Source: Tricholomella constricta
Taxonomy: Eukaryota; Basidiomycota; Agaricomycetes; Agaricales; Lyophyllaceae
NCBI GenBank assembly: GCA_013368375.1
Contig: JAACJP010000051.1
Span: forward strand, 124,001-188,000
Direction: 5' to 3'
DNA: 64,000 nucleotides
Below are positions 32,106 to 43,822 of the stretch, one piece after another. Within the stretch, counting starts at the first letter, position 1; every line of letters starts with the position of its first letter. A model generated the notes under the pieces. The model was given only the letters and a program-made list of their open reading frames with translations. It did no database searches and was not told where the DNA came from. A program made the position numbers and the translations under genes.

Positions 32106-32960
32106 GGCACGACCGGCAGCGGCTCTGGCCATACCGCTCAACCTGCGCAGCATTTGAAAAAGTCCGGCCAGTATTCAACATTTATTGAAGAACGTAGGTA
32201 CGTGCTCAAATGCCCTCTAACTATAGGCGGATTTACACTAAGTATCCACCTCTAATAGGAGGGAATTAGTGGGAACCATAGGTGGACCCAGATGTGTCCG
32301 CAGTCGGATCGAACATATATAGGCATATGCCGGGGTCCTGTTGATCATCATCGTAAGAGACCAGTTGTGGCATGAGCTAGCTTGTTTACATCTTATCATC
32401 ATGTTAACTTGGACGTACAAATTACACGTCAATGATTTGGCGTCTGACCAGCATGCTATACTCGACCCAGCAACACCCTCACAACAGCCATGACCACGAC
32501 CGTGACCCACGAAAACCTCCCACACGCAGGAAAATTCGCAGTGACATGCCCGATTACTCAAACAGGGACTTTCACGAACGAGGCTTTACCATCGGTACTT
32601 AGTCCAAGCCTATGCAACGCGGCTCAGTGGCTATGCGAGATATAAAGCGAAGGATGAGCGGTTTGTCGCTTCTCTGCATCAACCTCTTTCGGACCTCACC
32701 ATGTGTTGCCTATCGCTCAGAAATGGATCAACTCGGCGGGTGCGAGCCAAGCGGCACATTTTTCTGGCCGCTTCCCTGTGGTGCATCCGGGGCCGAACTT
32801 GAGGTGGATCGCAACCCCAATCGTCTGTCCTTGAAGAGGTAAGCGCACTGTTATCTTCCTTGGATTCCAGAGAACTGATATGCCTGTTAGCTTCTGCTTT
32901 ACAAGAGCGATAAGCAACAGTACGTCCTGTCCCGGATATTCGACACCGTCGTTGATTTGC
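32106..32960. other. Non-coding stretch before the phosphodiesterase-like remnant
   Basis: No convincing gene. A short open frame at 32612-32842 ends at a GTAAGC donor and could be a leftover exon, but shows no recognisable family motif. Confidence 0.4.
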
Positions 32961-32967
32961 ATGTTAC

Positions 32968-33470
32968 AGACCCGACCCCAATGGCATCCTCGCATTCACA
33001 CTGCAGGAGCTTCAAAAGGCGGAGGACGCAGGCCAACGTGCATGGATCGTTGCTCATATGCCTCCCGGGAGGCAGGACACGTTGCAGGACCAAGTGGGTG
33101 CACTCTATAATTGTTCGCTTCAAAAGGTTTTGTTTAATCAAGACCCCTCTAGTCAAATTACTTTGACCAAATCGTGCAGGATTTATTCTGGGTAACACCG
33201 ACAGTCCAACACTTCAGATAAACTGTGCGACATACGTTCTCCCTTCTGCTAAAACAAAATAGATTATCTGAATTCTCCTTATCCTTATATACACAGCAAC
33301 CTGGGAGCTGTACTACAGTGCTCGCGCCCTATACGGGCCTCTCGTAGGCGTGCAGCCCTTTGAAGCTCTGGACCCGGCGTTCTGGCATCGTGCAACAACG
33401 ACATTCCAACAGTACGACGCCTTTCTCAACGACGAATTTTTGTCAATGCATGTAATGCGGCATGCAAGAA
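32968..33470 (+). pseudogene. Acid sphingomyelinase-like phosphodiesterase remnant
   Basis: Three coding islands appear in the right order. The first (from 32970) reads DPNGILAF..LQKAEDAGQRAWIVAHMPPG. The second (33155-33195) reads NYFDQIVQDLFW. The third (33298-33440) reads TWELYYSARALYGPLVG and PAFWHRATTTFQQYDAF. These match the C-terminal half of acid sphingomyelinase-like metallophosphoesterases, which split phosphocholine or phosphodiester headgroups outside the cell. The metal-binding N-terminal half is absent and the GHTH-type motif expected between islands two and three is gone, replaced by a stop. It is a dead fragment. Confidence 0.7.
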
Positions 33471-33499
33471 CAACAACATTTGTGGGTTGGGCGCTCTCA

Positions 33500-34440
33500 G
33501 AAGGAAAATCCGAGTCATGTTTGATTATTGAATTTGCGGCTTCGATTCAATTTACTTTACAAAACAAGCAGCGTTACCCAGACGAACAACGAAGGCAGGC
33601 ATTGCCATCCTGGTGAAACCTTCGGTCCAGGGATAATATTCCATATCTGACAGTGTTTATCACAAGAGGAGGGTCGGCTTCAGGACGGCAGTGACGGTGC
33701 GACTCAGGGAAGGACAAGAAAGGGAAAGGGAAAGCAGAACCGACCATGACGGACGTTACAGGCTTCCCATACATGGAGGTGGTAAGTGAGGAGATCTTCG
33801 AGGTGCCACACGGATGTGATGATGGACGATGGATGGTTCTCGGTTGTTGTTGCTGAAGGTTTGTGCCCCATTTTTGTCTTTTTGCAATTCGAAGGCGTGT
33901 GCAGAGATGTGCTAACGCCAATGGGAGGCTGAAGCGTGCACGTGTGGATGTGATGACAATGTAAGCCTTGTGGCACAATCATAAGATGAGAGGCGATGCC
34001 AAAGACTGAGCGATAACTGACACTACTACATGCCCAAATTCATCAGCTGTCCTCCACTCGGAGATATATCTAACCCTGGACTTCAAGTCAACAGTCATCG
34101 ACCGGTGTTGGAAAATGCTGTACTTAGGCCTGAGACTCATGATGAACACTTACAGTGGTGAACGATGATCGACTACCTCGTGTCATGATAATTTTCGAAG
34201 TCGGCCACTTTTATCGTATGCTTGAAAGAACCTTGATCTCGGCATGTTAAAGGGCTGTACTTGGAATACGTCTTGAACTTTGGAAAAATACAGAAATCGA
34301 GAACGAAATTATAATCGCTGCGACACGTAGTTGCGGATTACTATTCAGTAGAATAAACAACCACGTTTCTGGCATCTAAGTAATACACGTCAATGCAAGG
34401 CTTTCCCCGAGATGCTAGGTGTTGGGCAACAACACATACC
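33500..34440. other. Non-coding stretch
   Basis: No gene, repeat or RNA recognised; only short chance ORFs. Confidence 0.45.
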
Positions 34441-34444
34441 ATAA

Positions 34445-34990
34445 CCAGTGCAATTTCGATCTAGGAAGTTGTAGATCACTATCGATGGCTCTAGGTGCCT
34501 CGCGAAGCTAAGGATCTTGCCGGGCACTTGCAAGGCATGAGTCGCGAGGACATGCATTCGATAATCGTAGGCAAAGATGTTTCAGGGATGTGAAACTGAG
34601 AACGGAATGGATGGATGGATGGGACGCGTACTCCATGGCTTCAGATTTTGATCGAGGAACTCAGGTTACAGAGTCACTATCGATGCATATCGATGGCTCA
34701 AGGTGCCTCGTGAAGCTAAAGATCTCGCCGGGCACTTGCAAGTCATAAATCGCGAGGACAATTCGATGATTACAGGCAAAGATGAATTTGCAAGGCATGA
34801 CTCGCGAGGACATGTGTTCGACAGTTACAGGCAAAGATGTTCCGGGGATGTGGAAATCGAGAATTTGAAGCGCCTCTATGAAGGGCCTCACCGGACAAAA
34901 ACATTGACCTAGAGTAATCGCGACAATGTCTTTGACTTGCCAGATGTTGACCTTGATGTTTTCCCACGCCTCATTTAGTCTGGGAAAAAT
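34445..34990. repeat. Dispersed repeat cluster, related to 59640-59930
   Basis: A unit of about 130-180 bases (CGATGGCTC..AGGTGCCTCG.GAAGCTAA..ATCT.GCCGGGCACTTGCAAG..) occurs at 34475-34580 and 34690-34850. The part 34860-34985 is the reverse complement of about 59640-59740 (CCTCACCGGACAAAAACATTG end). Probably pieces of a non-autonomous transposon. Confidence 0.7.
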
Positions 34991-35029
34991 TGGACCGGCG
35001 TTTGCCGTGATCCCGAGGGCGGTCACGTG

Positions 35030-35330
35030 GCTAGACGCGCCTGCGCGTAAGACTCCTCGCTCCTCCCTGCGGCATGCCCTGTAGCTCCGTTGGTACATGA
35101 CAAAAAATTCGTCGCTGTGCAGCACCTCTCCTAGGATCCGGAGGGCACAGGCTTGGCTTGAAAGCATCTGAAATAGATTTTGTTCCAAGTGCTGCGCAGG
35201 AAAACAGCCCAGGCACACCTGCAACCTCCCAAAGGCATGTCCAGAAAGCAAATGTACTGTAATGGGAGCCTACAGGAATTCAGGGACCTAAATTGCTGGG
35301 CACGCACTAGCACGCGCCCCGAGCTGATTT
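35030..35330 (+). repeat. SINE-like dispersed repeat, copy 1
   Basis: It shares about 250-300 bases with the reverse complement of 37265-37600. Both have CCCTGTAGCTC.GTTGGT, close to a Pol III A box, then GGCTTGAAAGCATCTGAAAT.GATTTTGTTC and CAACCTCCCAAAGGCATGTCCAG. A tRNA-derived origin is possible; no clear B box was found. Confidence 0.6.
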
Positions 35331-35339
35331 ACCAGGCTG

Positions 35340-37250
35340 TTGGCCCAGCTCGTGGCCTGTAAATTCAGCTGTAAATTGGCCTGATTTACGGCCTCTGCGC
35401 GAACTGCTTCAGAGGGGGGTGGGGGCAGAGGGAGCGGAGTCTGGGAGGGGCGGAGACTGGAGAGATCATAGCCACGGACGATGGATAATGGGTACCGGAA
35501 GGTCCGCCGAAGCGGGCCCCCCAAAATATATTTGGCTGGCGAGGAGCGAAATGGCTACTACACAAAAGGAGGGATGATGCAGAAAAGACAAAAGAAGGGC
35601 TAGCGGTGGGAGGGCGAGCAAAAAGACGAGAGAATATAGTCTACGAGCTAATATAATAAACTGATTAGAATAGAAAGAAAAGGCGGCGAAGCCGGGAAGC
35701 GTACGATTTAAAGGTTTGACGAAGTCAAACTAAAATCGATGAGGGTGAGTGCGAAGCACGATGCGGCGGAGCCAAGGGGAGCTTACCGGATGACCAGTGA
35801 TGAACAGAAGATAATTAGACAGGAAGAACAGAGTAACCTGTTATCACTGGAAATCTGGAAGAATAGGTGAGCTGGAGTGCAGCTGGCAGAAGGGCACGAA
35901 GTGCATACCTGGGCTGGGACGTCGAAGACTAAGGAAGGAAGAGGCGAAGCCTCCCAGCCCAGGGTTTTATAGGAGCAGACCCAATCCTCCTGGAAAACTT
36001 CCTCGTACACCGCATCTGCTAAATGATAGCGCAGTGCGGAGGTTCAAAGAGGAGCGAGACTGAATGTGGGCGGAAGTTTGAACTCAGCGCGCGTGATGAA
36101 GTGATCCGCCCCGAGGGCGAGGCGCTGAGACACATTGATATGCACCCTCTTTGGCTGGTCACCGATCCGACGTTCCGACCACAGTAAACCGCCCAAAGAC
36201 GCACACAACAACATCGACCGACTCGCCAACCAACTCGCCGACCAACTCCCGACCAAATGTGACCTACTCAATTCGGCCGACCTCGCTCTCGGGCGCCGGA
36301 GATCGGAGTAACCGTGTAGTCACCAAACGACTACGCACGTTCGTCTGTCAAACATCAAACACCCGACTTGGCGCCTTACCCATGATGCATTTATTGACAA
36401 TGCCACTTCGTCTCCTATTCACGGCACAGATCCGACTAACTCACGGAGTCCCGTAATCACCGACTGCCCTGATCACGTATCCGATCCGGCACTGGTATCT
36501 GATCAATAACGCGCCACACTCGACTTGTCCTCAGAAACGCGCCGCGCAGTACCAGACTTGGCCACAACCTAACGTGAAACGCCTGCATGGTTGCACTAAG
36601 AGTCGGTGATCTGACTTTACCATATAAACAATCCCATGTAGTACCTACCATCCCCCAGTGAATTATAGCCCGTACTTTCCCTCATAGTCAGAGTTAACAG
36701 TTCAAAAACCATTGTCTCTGTCGACTCTGAACCATCCTCGTCGTATAAACTCATCGCAAACCGCTGCAACTGTCGCCACCGTCGTAAAACTCGTAACCGC
36801 CATATCTGTCTGCTCGTACTCGTCGCCCGAACCTGTGAGTTCTCCGTATTAACATCGTTCGTCTCGTTGTCGTGCCACGACACAAGCAGTCGCGTCGCTG
36901 ACCCGTTCCAGCTGGGAACGATCGCATCCTATCGCGCTTGTCGCATCGCCGTCGGTTCGACTAATTACGAGTCGGATCGTCTTTACCTTCGTCCAAACCA
37001 TCCTTTCAGCCCTGCACACTTGAGTGTTTGGGAACTTTTAACACTTCTCGCCCCCTATAGTTGTTAGTTGTTTTGTTGTTGTGTACAGCACCTACAGGCC
37101 TTCTAGCTCTATCAACGTGGAAGGGTCTGGACGCGGGCGCAGAGGCCTGCAAAATTACTCCCTACCCCTGGAACCCGTAGTTACGACGATAAATCAGTCA
37201 GAGCTAAGTACTTATGGGCACTTAGCCCCCTTATTTCAGAGCTTAATGAC
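35340..37250. other. Stretch without recognised genes
   Basis: Only short ORFs without family features. The part near 35650-36010 (GGCGGCGAAGCCGGGAAGC, later AGGGTTTTATAGGAG) has the look of a decayed LTR, but no partner copy lies in the window, so it is left unclassified. Confidence 0.35.
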
Positions 37251-37264
37251 CACTTCTGGCTCTA

Positions 37265-37600
37265 TATAGCAGTCAATAGCAGGACTATAGGCTCTCATTA
37301 CAGTACATTTGCCTCCTGGACATGCCTTTGGGAGGTTGCAAGTGTGCTGGGCTGTTTTTCTGCTCACATGTGCATTCTAAGGATTGGTTAACTGTCTTCA
37401 TTTATGGTAGAGGAGCACCCCTTGCAGAACAAAATCCATTTCAGATGCTTTCAAGCCAGGTATATCCCCTCTTAGGTATTCTCAGGGAGGTGCCGCGCAG
37501 CGACGATTCTTTTTTGGTACACCAACAGAGCTACAGGGCGCAGGAGGGAGGGAGGCGAGCGCCGTCGCGCAGACGCGCTTGGTCACGTGACCAGTGATCG
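37265..37600 (-). repeat. SINE-like dispersed repeat, copy 2
   Basis: Inverted relative to copy 1 at 35030-35330. It includes about 60 bases (37360-37425) with no match in copy 1. Both copies end in a GACGCGC..GGTCACGTG motif facing outward. Confidence 0.6.
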
Positions 37601-37672
37601 CCGTCGGATCACGGCAGGTGCCGGCGCCGTTTTTCCCATAGGCCAAACGGCCGTAAATTCCGCACACTAAGT

Positions 37673-37926
37673 CATCAAATCAAAGTTCTCAATGTCTAGT
37701 TCAAGTTTGAAGGCGTTGTTGTACAAGTTATGCAAGCCAAATACAACATTCAAGCCTATTCAAAGTCTGATTTCTTTTTGTCCGGTGAGGCGCTTCAAAC
37801 GCCTCACCGGACAAAAAGAAATCAGACTTAGAAAAGGGTTAAATGATGTATTTGGCTTGCATAACTTGTACCAACAACGCCTTCAAACTTGAACTAGACA
37901 TTGATCATGAGAATTTTGATTTGATG
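37673..37926. repeat. Long palindrome (foldback element)
   Basis: The left arm 37673-37793 is almost the exact reverse complement of 37801-37926, around a loop of about 7 bases (CTTCAAA). The centre is TTTTTGTCCGGTGAGGCG and its complement. Arms of about 120 bases differ at few sites. The same GTCCGGTGAGG tip occurs at 34870 and 59717, so it belongs to the same repeat family. RNA from it would fold into a long hairpin. Confidence 0.9.
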
Positions 37927-39090
37927 TTCTTTCACTTCGTCAACATGCCTTTGAAACTTGGGTCTGAAAGTCAGTGGTACTTTTGCCGCTCACTCGCTCA
38001 TGCATCAATCTCTCACACCTCATATTTGTTGACCTTCAAAGCTTCAAGCTTCAAAGCTTCAACTATGGTGGGCTAGGCTGGGGCTGGGACCGGGCTCCGC
38101 GTCCGTTCCGGTTGGCGCTCATCGCCACCGTGCTCGCGCTCACTCCCCACGGCGGTTTACAGCTGCATCCACGCCTCGATGTGCCCTCGTGCTCTGCATA
38201 CTCCGCACGGGGCTGTGCTCGAACTCTGTTGACCTCCTCCCGGCGGCGCCGCGGCACTCGGCAGCGCGAAGAAAGCAGCAAATACCACCCATCGCACCCG
38301 ACACAGCGACACGACGACACACACACACACGACGGCGCGATGGCGGCCAACCCAACCCAACACCACCACACCACACAGCGCGGACACGACGACACGACCA
38401 CCCACACAGCGCACCCGACACGACGACACGACGGCGGCGACTTGGGGGGGCAGCTCGCAGAACCCACCAGCGCCCCCCACCCCTCCCCCGATGCATCATG
38501 GACGACGACGACACCACGATGACATCAAACCCCACACACAGCATGAATAGGCTGTGGTACATGCATGCGCAGGGCTCGCCGCGACGGTTGGGACTTGGAT
38601 GTGGCTGGCGGGCTTTTAGTCATGCTCTCGCTGCGCTGTTGGTGCATGTACTTCCTGTCCTGCTGCATTGTCTCACCTGCTCTATATTCTAGCTCGGAGC
38701 TCATTGGATCTGCTGTGGAATCGGGACCGATGCCAGCTGTGCTCTGCATACACGGCACGGGGCTGTGCTTGAGATCTATCGACCTCCTCCCAGCGGCGCC
38801 GAGGTACTCACTCACACCAGTACCAGCACACCACACAACAAGCACACGTGCCCCGACCGACACATTGATACGCCGCCGTCGGCGGTGGGCAACCGTCTAC
38901 AGCGGTCTCCGATCAGGATGATTGGGACTTGATGTGTGGCAGGGCGCTCGGGCGCTCTTTCCTACCTCCCTCTCGTGAAGACCTCACCCTCCGACCATCT
39001 CGCTGTAACTTTGGGTTCTAGTGGGTCTGAAAAGAGTGGTAAGTGTTCTTCCCCTTTTTGTTTCTTCTCTCTTCTACAGATGCTGATGGA
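37927..39090. other. GC-rich and repetitive stretch
   Basis: An ~80-base segment (CTCTGCATAC..CACGGGGCTGTGCT..GACCTCCTCCC..GCGGCGCCG) occurs at about 38190-38262 and 38739-38808. Between them lie ACAC/CGACGACAC-rich low-complexity tracts. Long open frames on both strands here are composition artefacts. Confidence 0.6.
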
Positions 39091-39104
39091 TACCATTAAT
39101 TTTT

Positions 39105-39765
39105 GACGGGTTCCCGACCCTGTGCGACACCTGCTTCGGACCTTCATGCATCGTGCGATCGATTTTGAGATCAGGCTTTCGTACCATGAGCGCATCCTGA
39201 AGACGCTCCCAGAGGCTATGCAAGCGCCTGATGCACACACCATTCCCGAGCAGCCGCCCTGGCCTAGTTTCAAATAAGATGATCCAGGTCCGTCTACACA
39301 CATGTGCACGACTTCTCCTACCCACTCACGTACCTACAGTAAACCCACACCACTACACGGCCCAGTCTGTGCACAACCTCTTCCGAGGACGCGCCAACGC
39401 CGAAGACATCATTGCACCTCCACAGCCTCGAAACAACACTCGAGGGTGCAGAGGACGCAGACATCGCCCTGCTCCGTCAACCTCAACGCCACCGTGCGCT
39501 CCATTGCGCTGCAGTCCCTTCTGCACACTGGCTCGCGCCCTTTCTCGTACGTGTTCAATGCCATCGAGCGCTACCTGTCCCTCCTCCGCTCCATCACCTC
39601 CGCCGAGGCCAAAGCAGGGATCCTGAGCGCCGCAGCCGCATTCTGGAAGGGCAATTGCCAGATGGTGGGCATCGTGTTCGTTAAGCTGATGCAGTACCAG
39701 ATCGTGGACCCGATGTACGTCGTGGTGTGGACGTTTGCGAACCACGCACCGGTACCCAGCATGCA
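39105..39765 (+). pseudogene. Nuclear cap-binding protein subunit 1 (CBP80) fragment
   Basis: Two regions read like consecutive parts of NCBP1, the large subunit that binds mRNA caps in the nucleus. The first (39112-39280) gives FEIRLSYHERILKTLPEAM then IPEQPPWPSF, followed by an in-frame TAA. The second (39354-39740) gives AQSVHNLFRGRANAED in one frame, and after a shift VRSIALQSLLHTGSRPFSYVFNAIERY and NCQMVGIVFVKLMQYQIVDP in another. The family has an aromatic or acidic run where the stop falls. The stop, frameshift and missing ends make it a pseudogene. An apparent earlier part of the same protein lies on the other strand at 52030-52462. Confidence 0.75.
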
Positions 39766-39843
39766 TGGAGCTTCCACGTCAGGAGCAGGGACAACATAAT
39801 GGATTGAGGAGCGTGTAGACTATATTGTTTTGAAATATGAAAG

Positions 39844-42800
39844 CTAGTTTGCCCAATACCTTGTGCGTAAATTGTAATGGCTGCGCACTTCTCTATATCG
39901 CACTGCCCTTGCAACATCTGCACGGCGGATGGTATCATGGACACCAACACTCAATGGCAAGTTCCCAAGGGGTCCACCACCACCTCCACCACCTCCACTG
40001 CCTCTACCTCCCAGATTGTGTTGCACTGGCTGCTGAGTCCCCCTGTGAGTCTGACGAGCTGAATTACTGGCTGTGTTTTGTGTGTTCAAAGGTCTAGTAG
40101 CAGATCCACCTGCATTCCATGAGGACTGCCTAGGCATGATTGTTCCATGTAAATCGCTGCTGCGAAACAGCCTGCAAAAATTCAGGTCAGAGAAGGCACC
40201 AAAATCAAGAGGAGCGCACCATATGCAATTTTCCTCGGTTTGGATATAAAAACCCCACCGGGTGTAAGAAAAGTTGAATTCATCTTCACGGCATCGTTTC
40301 TTATATTGCATGCATATAGACATGCCAAGGTCTTGATCTTCGTGCTGCTGGCTCATATAGTCAGTGCACACAAAAAGATTACTGCCTGTTGAGCCCAGTC
40401 GGTTCAAGGCTTTTGCCCCATCTCCAGAATGTTGCCCAAGAGTACTGGTAAGAGGAGGATACATTCCACGTGCAAGCGCAACCAGAGTATCAGCTGCCTG
40501 CATAAGATTTCAGTCACTCTTCACAGCTACATGTGAAATTGTACTTGCTCGAGCATGCTCAAATAGCTGCTTGATCTCTCCTTCGGTAGTGCCCTCCATT
40601 CCTGCATATAAAGTATAAGCATCTCCTGGACGCCCTCCTTGAGGGATGCGAGATCCAATTGCACGCATGTGGCCATATTTCCAAGACTCGAAGGTTCGAC
40701 CACGCTTCAATGGCCGAAACTTGGATGCATTCTGATGGTGCTGCATCAAGTGACCCAAGGTTGGGTGGGTTGCAGCGCGGAATTGAACAGCACCAATCTG
40801 ATCCAAGTTTAAGATACAACTTTGGCAAAAATTGAAAGTCACTCACCATTTCACTCATGTTGTCTGCATTTAAAAATACTGTAACATCACGTCCACAAGC
40901 CTCGAAAACTTCTTTGCGGTGGGAAATGATTTTGAGCTCAAGTTCTTGTGGAGTTACGAAATTTTCTTTCGCAAGATGTTTTTTCCCTTTCTGTTTGCTT
41001 ATTTTAGTAGATTATAAAGTTATAAAGCTAACACATACAATTGACAAAAGGCGATCACCCTCAGGTGCACACGTTAGAGCGCTTCCGGCCAGATGTGCCA
41101 CATCGCGCTTGTAGGCAAGATGCACTGTAACACAGCGCTGGTCAAGGGGTTTCGAAGCACACAAGTTACAAAAAGTCTTGAAGTTAGAGCCCAACAGATC
41201 TGTGTCAAGCATAGGAGAGTCAACATCCATCTCATCTGTTAGTTGTGCAACAGAGGTGGATGGTGATGGCTGGCGTGAGGATTGGGGAGTCCCATGAGCT
41301 GAGGAGCCAAAAGAAGAGGCAGGACTAGATCTTCGGAGAGATGGGCCAGGAACATTCAAGTTTAGAGCAGTACTTTTAGTATTTTTGTGGGCTGCTTTTT
41401 TACTGCGCTGAGGTTTGTGAGAAGCTGTCGATCCAGTACGAGGATGAAAAGAACGATTTTTGACTTCCTTGTTATGCTTCCGAAGCAGGTTTGTCTCTTG
41501 CAAGATAAGTGCCAGCCTAGAGTGCATAGTACCTGGATGTGCTACTTGATATTTCACAACATCCAGGCCTCGTAAATCCCTATGAATGAGCACGAGGTCC
41601 CAGTTACAAGGCTGCAAAAGAATATCAGTCTTATATCTGGTCAAAAAGCTGCCAAAGGTACATACATAGATATTTGAGCGCAGTAAAGTGGGCTTCAACC
41701 ATGCTTCCCATGCTTCTTCAAAGTTTGTCAAATTTACAAGAAAAAAGACAGCAGAGGGATTTGATGCCGAGGGAATAATGCACCCCTGTGCACTCAAAGC
41801 TCGAACAAAGGTATCGATGTCGTATTCAGTGTGTTTGTGTTCTGAATGGCAAATCTGTTCAAATTTCATGTCAAATTTGACTAGTCAGGGATAGTAAAAT
41901 TTATTTACCTGACCTGGTTCAGCAGTTTTCTCAAATACAGCAGCTGGAGTCCAAGCATCAAGAACCTCTCCAAAAGACTCTTTCCACGAGTGAAAGCGGA
42001 AACTCCTAGCTATATACGGAGCAGACATCTCAAGACGAGTATCCAGAGAGCAGATCAAACCCAGTATGTCAGCTAGCCCAGATGATTGAACAGCAATAGT
42101 CCAAGAATGAGACTTGAAAACAGTCGCCGAGACTGCACGCATTTGCCGCAGAGCATCAATAACATGAAGAGAAGAATCTGTCCACTAGAATAGTATTTAT
42201 TGTACCAGAATACTTGTTCAATTGATAAGACTCACCTGAGAAGAATCTGTGCCCAAATGAAAGAATGACTTTAAATCTTCAACCCATCCAGTGCACACAG
42301 TAAGCTGCGCATGGTCTTCTCTGATAGATTTATTCCATTCTGCGTGATTTCGAGCTGTAAGTGCTGGTGGTCCTTGAGCATCACTGTGGGGACTAGGAGG
42401 TTTCTCTTCATCTTCTGATTCGATATCCGGAAGTAACATATTGTTTTTCGATGGAACCTGAGCAGATTTCAGTTGTGATGGCATTTCAATATCATATAAT
42501 GACTTACAATGTCCCAATGCTCTTCTTGCGCCATCTCCAGACACTCGAGTGCAGCCTCAGATTTACCACAACTCTGCAGCCAAAGAACATGGATGAGAAG
42601 GAGTGCTGCCCCACTAACAGGCAGTTCAACACCACAGCTCTTCTTTGCCCACCTGGGCAGCAGGTCAGCCTGTCCACTAGTCAGAAAGAATCAATTAGTA
42701 AAGGAGAGAACATACCCATTCCTGTGTAAACAATTCCTTGTGAAGAGCCATCACAAGATTGTGAAAGCTTTTAGAGAACTGTCTAGGAAAGTTCATCTCC

Positions 42801-42898
42801 TTGTGAATCCATTCTAAAAAAGTAGAGCTAAAGAGAGAGTGATCCATGTATTGAGCATTAACTGGCAGTAGAACTGGTGGAAATGGCCTGAGATCCAT
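39844..42898 (-). CDS. 867-aa protein with possible 2OG-Fe(II) oxygenase (TET/JBP-like) C-terminus, ten exons
   Basis: Exons on the minus strand: 42898-42716, 42669-42508, 42457-42236, 42184-41909, 41854-41666, 41611-41039, 40990-40847, 40797-40545, 40493-40220 and 40171-39844. They sum to 2604 bases with clean phases; introns are 46-54 bases. Residues 1-310 are mainly helical. A Ser/Pro-rich basic linker follows (about 365-450), then a CNLC..C cysteine pair. Near residue 700 comes QQHEDQDLGMSI (HxD), then ENCIW and DLHGTIMPRQ (His, Arg), spaced as an iron and 2OG site. The tail is Gly-rich. The oxygenase call rests on these residues alone and is tentative; the gene model itself is strong. 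No disabling change was seen. Confidence 0.75.
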
Positions 42899-43119
42899 GA
42901 TCTGCCCTCATCAGAACAGATCAGATAATGGTGGCAGGTTCATATGGAATAATAACACACCTTTGAAGTGTAACTTGTGTATTTGAAGATGCTAGGAAGA
43001 TGGGGACCACCAATACAATGGAGTTGGAGTTGGAGTTGGACTGGGATTGGAAGAATTTCACGCCGTGAAGGTTGCTCTCTGATCACATGATGATCCCAAA
43101 AAATAAATCATTTACTGGT

Positions 43120-43603
43120 CTATACACGTAGGATATTTGTTGCAACTCCAAGCGCGTCAATCCAAAGCAGTCGACGTGATGGCATATCACCGGCCATGAA
43201 AGTAGGTAAAGTTGCAAGCTGGGTGTCAAGAAAATTAAGCTGCTCTGCGGAGAATGGGCATCTCGGACAAGATACATCAACATGTGACAAATGGTCGGGG
43301 TGATTAGTGAGGAAGGGATTTGACGGATCACCATCATCAGCATTATTTTCATCGTGGTGGGCTCTTGTAGCATCATCCATGCTATCCCAGTCTATCCCAA
43401 ATCCAGCAAAATCTTCATCATCAATGGATTCGTCAATTTGCACACCTCGGTGGCCGTTTTCAACCATTCCATAGAGGAACATGTCGTGAGGAGACTGGTG
43501 AGAATCATTTCTGCGTGAAAGTGTATGGTGATTCCATGTCTCAGCCCACACCTGAGCATCATGATTGATTGAGTCAAGGAAGAGGTGATGAAGGAGCCAG
43601 ATG
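43120..43603 (-). pseudogene. Integrase-core gene, C-terminal part cut off by the LINE
   Basis: On the minus strand the frame from the target duplication (HIWLL) continues LHHLFLDSINHDAQVWAETW, then an acidic stretch and a C-terminal end at 43120. It is the direct continuation of the frame broken at 50398. The 5' part of the long ORF that reaches 43719 is antisense LINE sequence and does not belong to the gene. Confidence 0.85.
43591..43603 (+). repeat. Left target-site duplication of the LINE
   Basis: AAGGAGCCAGATG, repeated at 50398-50410. Confidence 0.92.
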
Positions 43604-43822
43604 GACCGCTCCTTGTTCCCGTACCACCACCTGTAGACCGTGGGAAAGTTCGAGTCCTCTGCACTCGGATTTCCTGCGTCACAGTATTGCGCGAACATAG
43701 GAGTAGAATATCCTATCATTACTCTGCTTTCTATATAAAAACCTTCTCCAAGACTACCCCGAAACCTCAGATACTAAGACCAACCAATTTAAACAATAAT
43801 TAGCACAGATAATCGAACAGAC

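Noticed and set aside
35340..36200. Solo LTR
   Set aside because: Sequence resembles fungal LTRs in style, but no second copy, defined ends or target duplication are visible.
37974..38863. Long open frames on both strands
   Set aside because: GC-rich low-complexity and short duplicated sequence; frames overlap on both strands and lack family features.
43604..43719. N-terminal part of the 199-aa minus-strand frame
   Set aside because: It lies inside the LINE 5' leader, beyond the target duplication, and is not part of the integrase-core gene.
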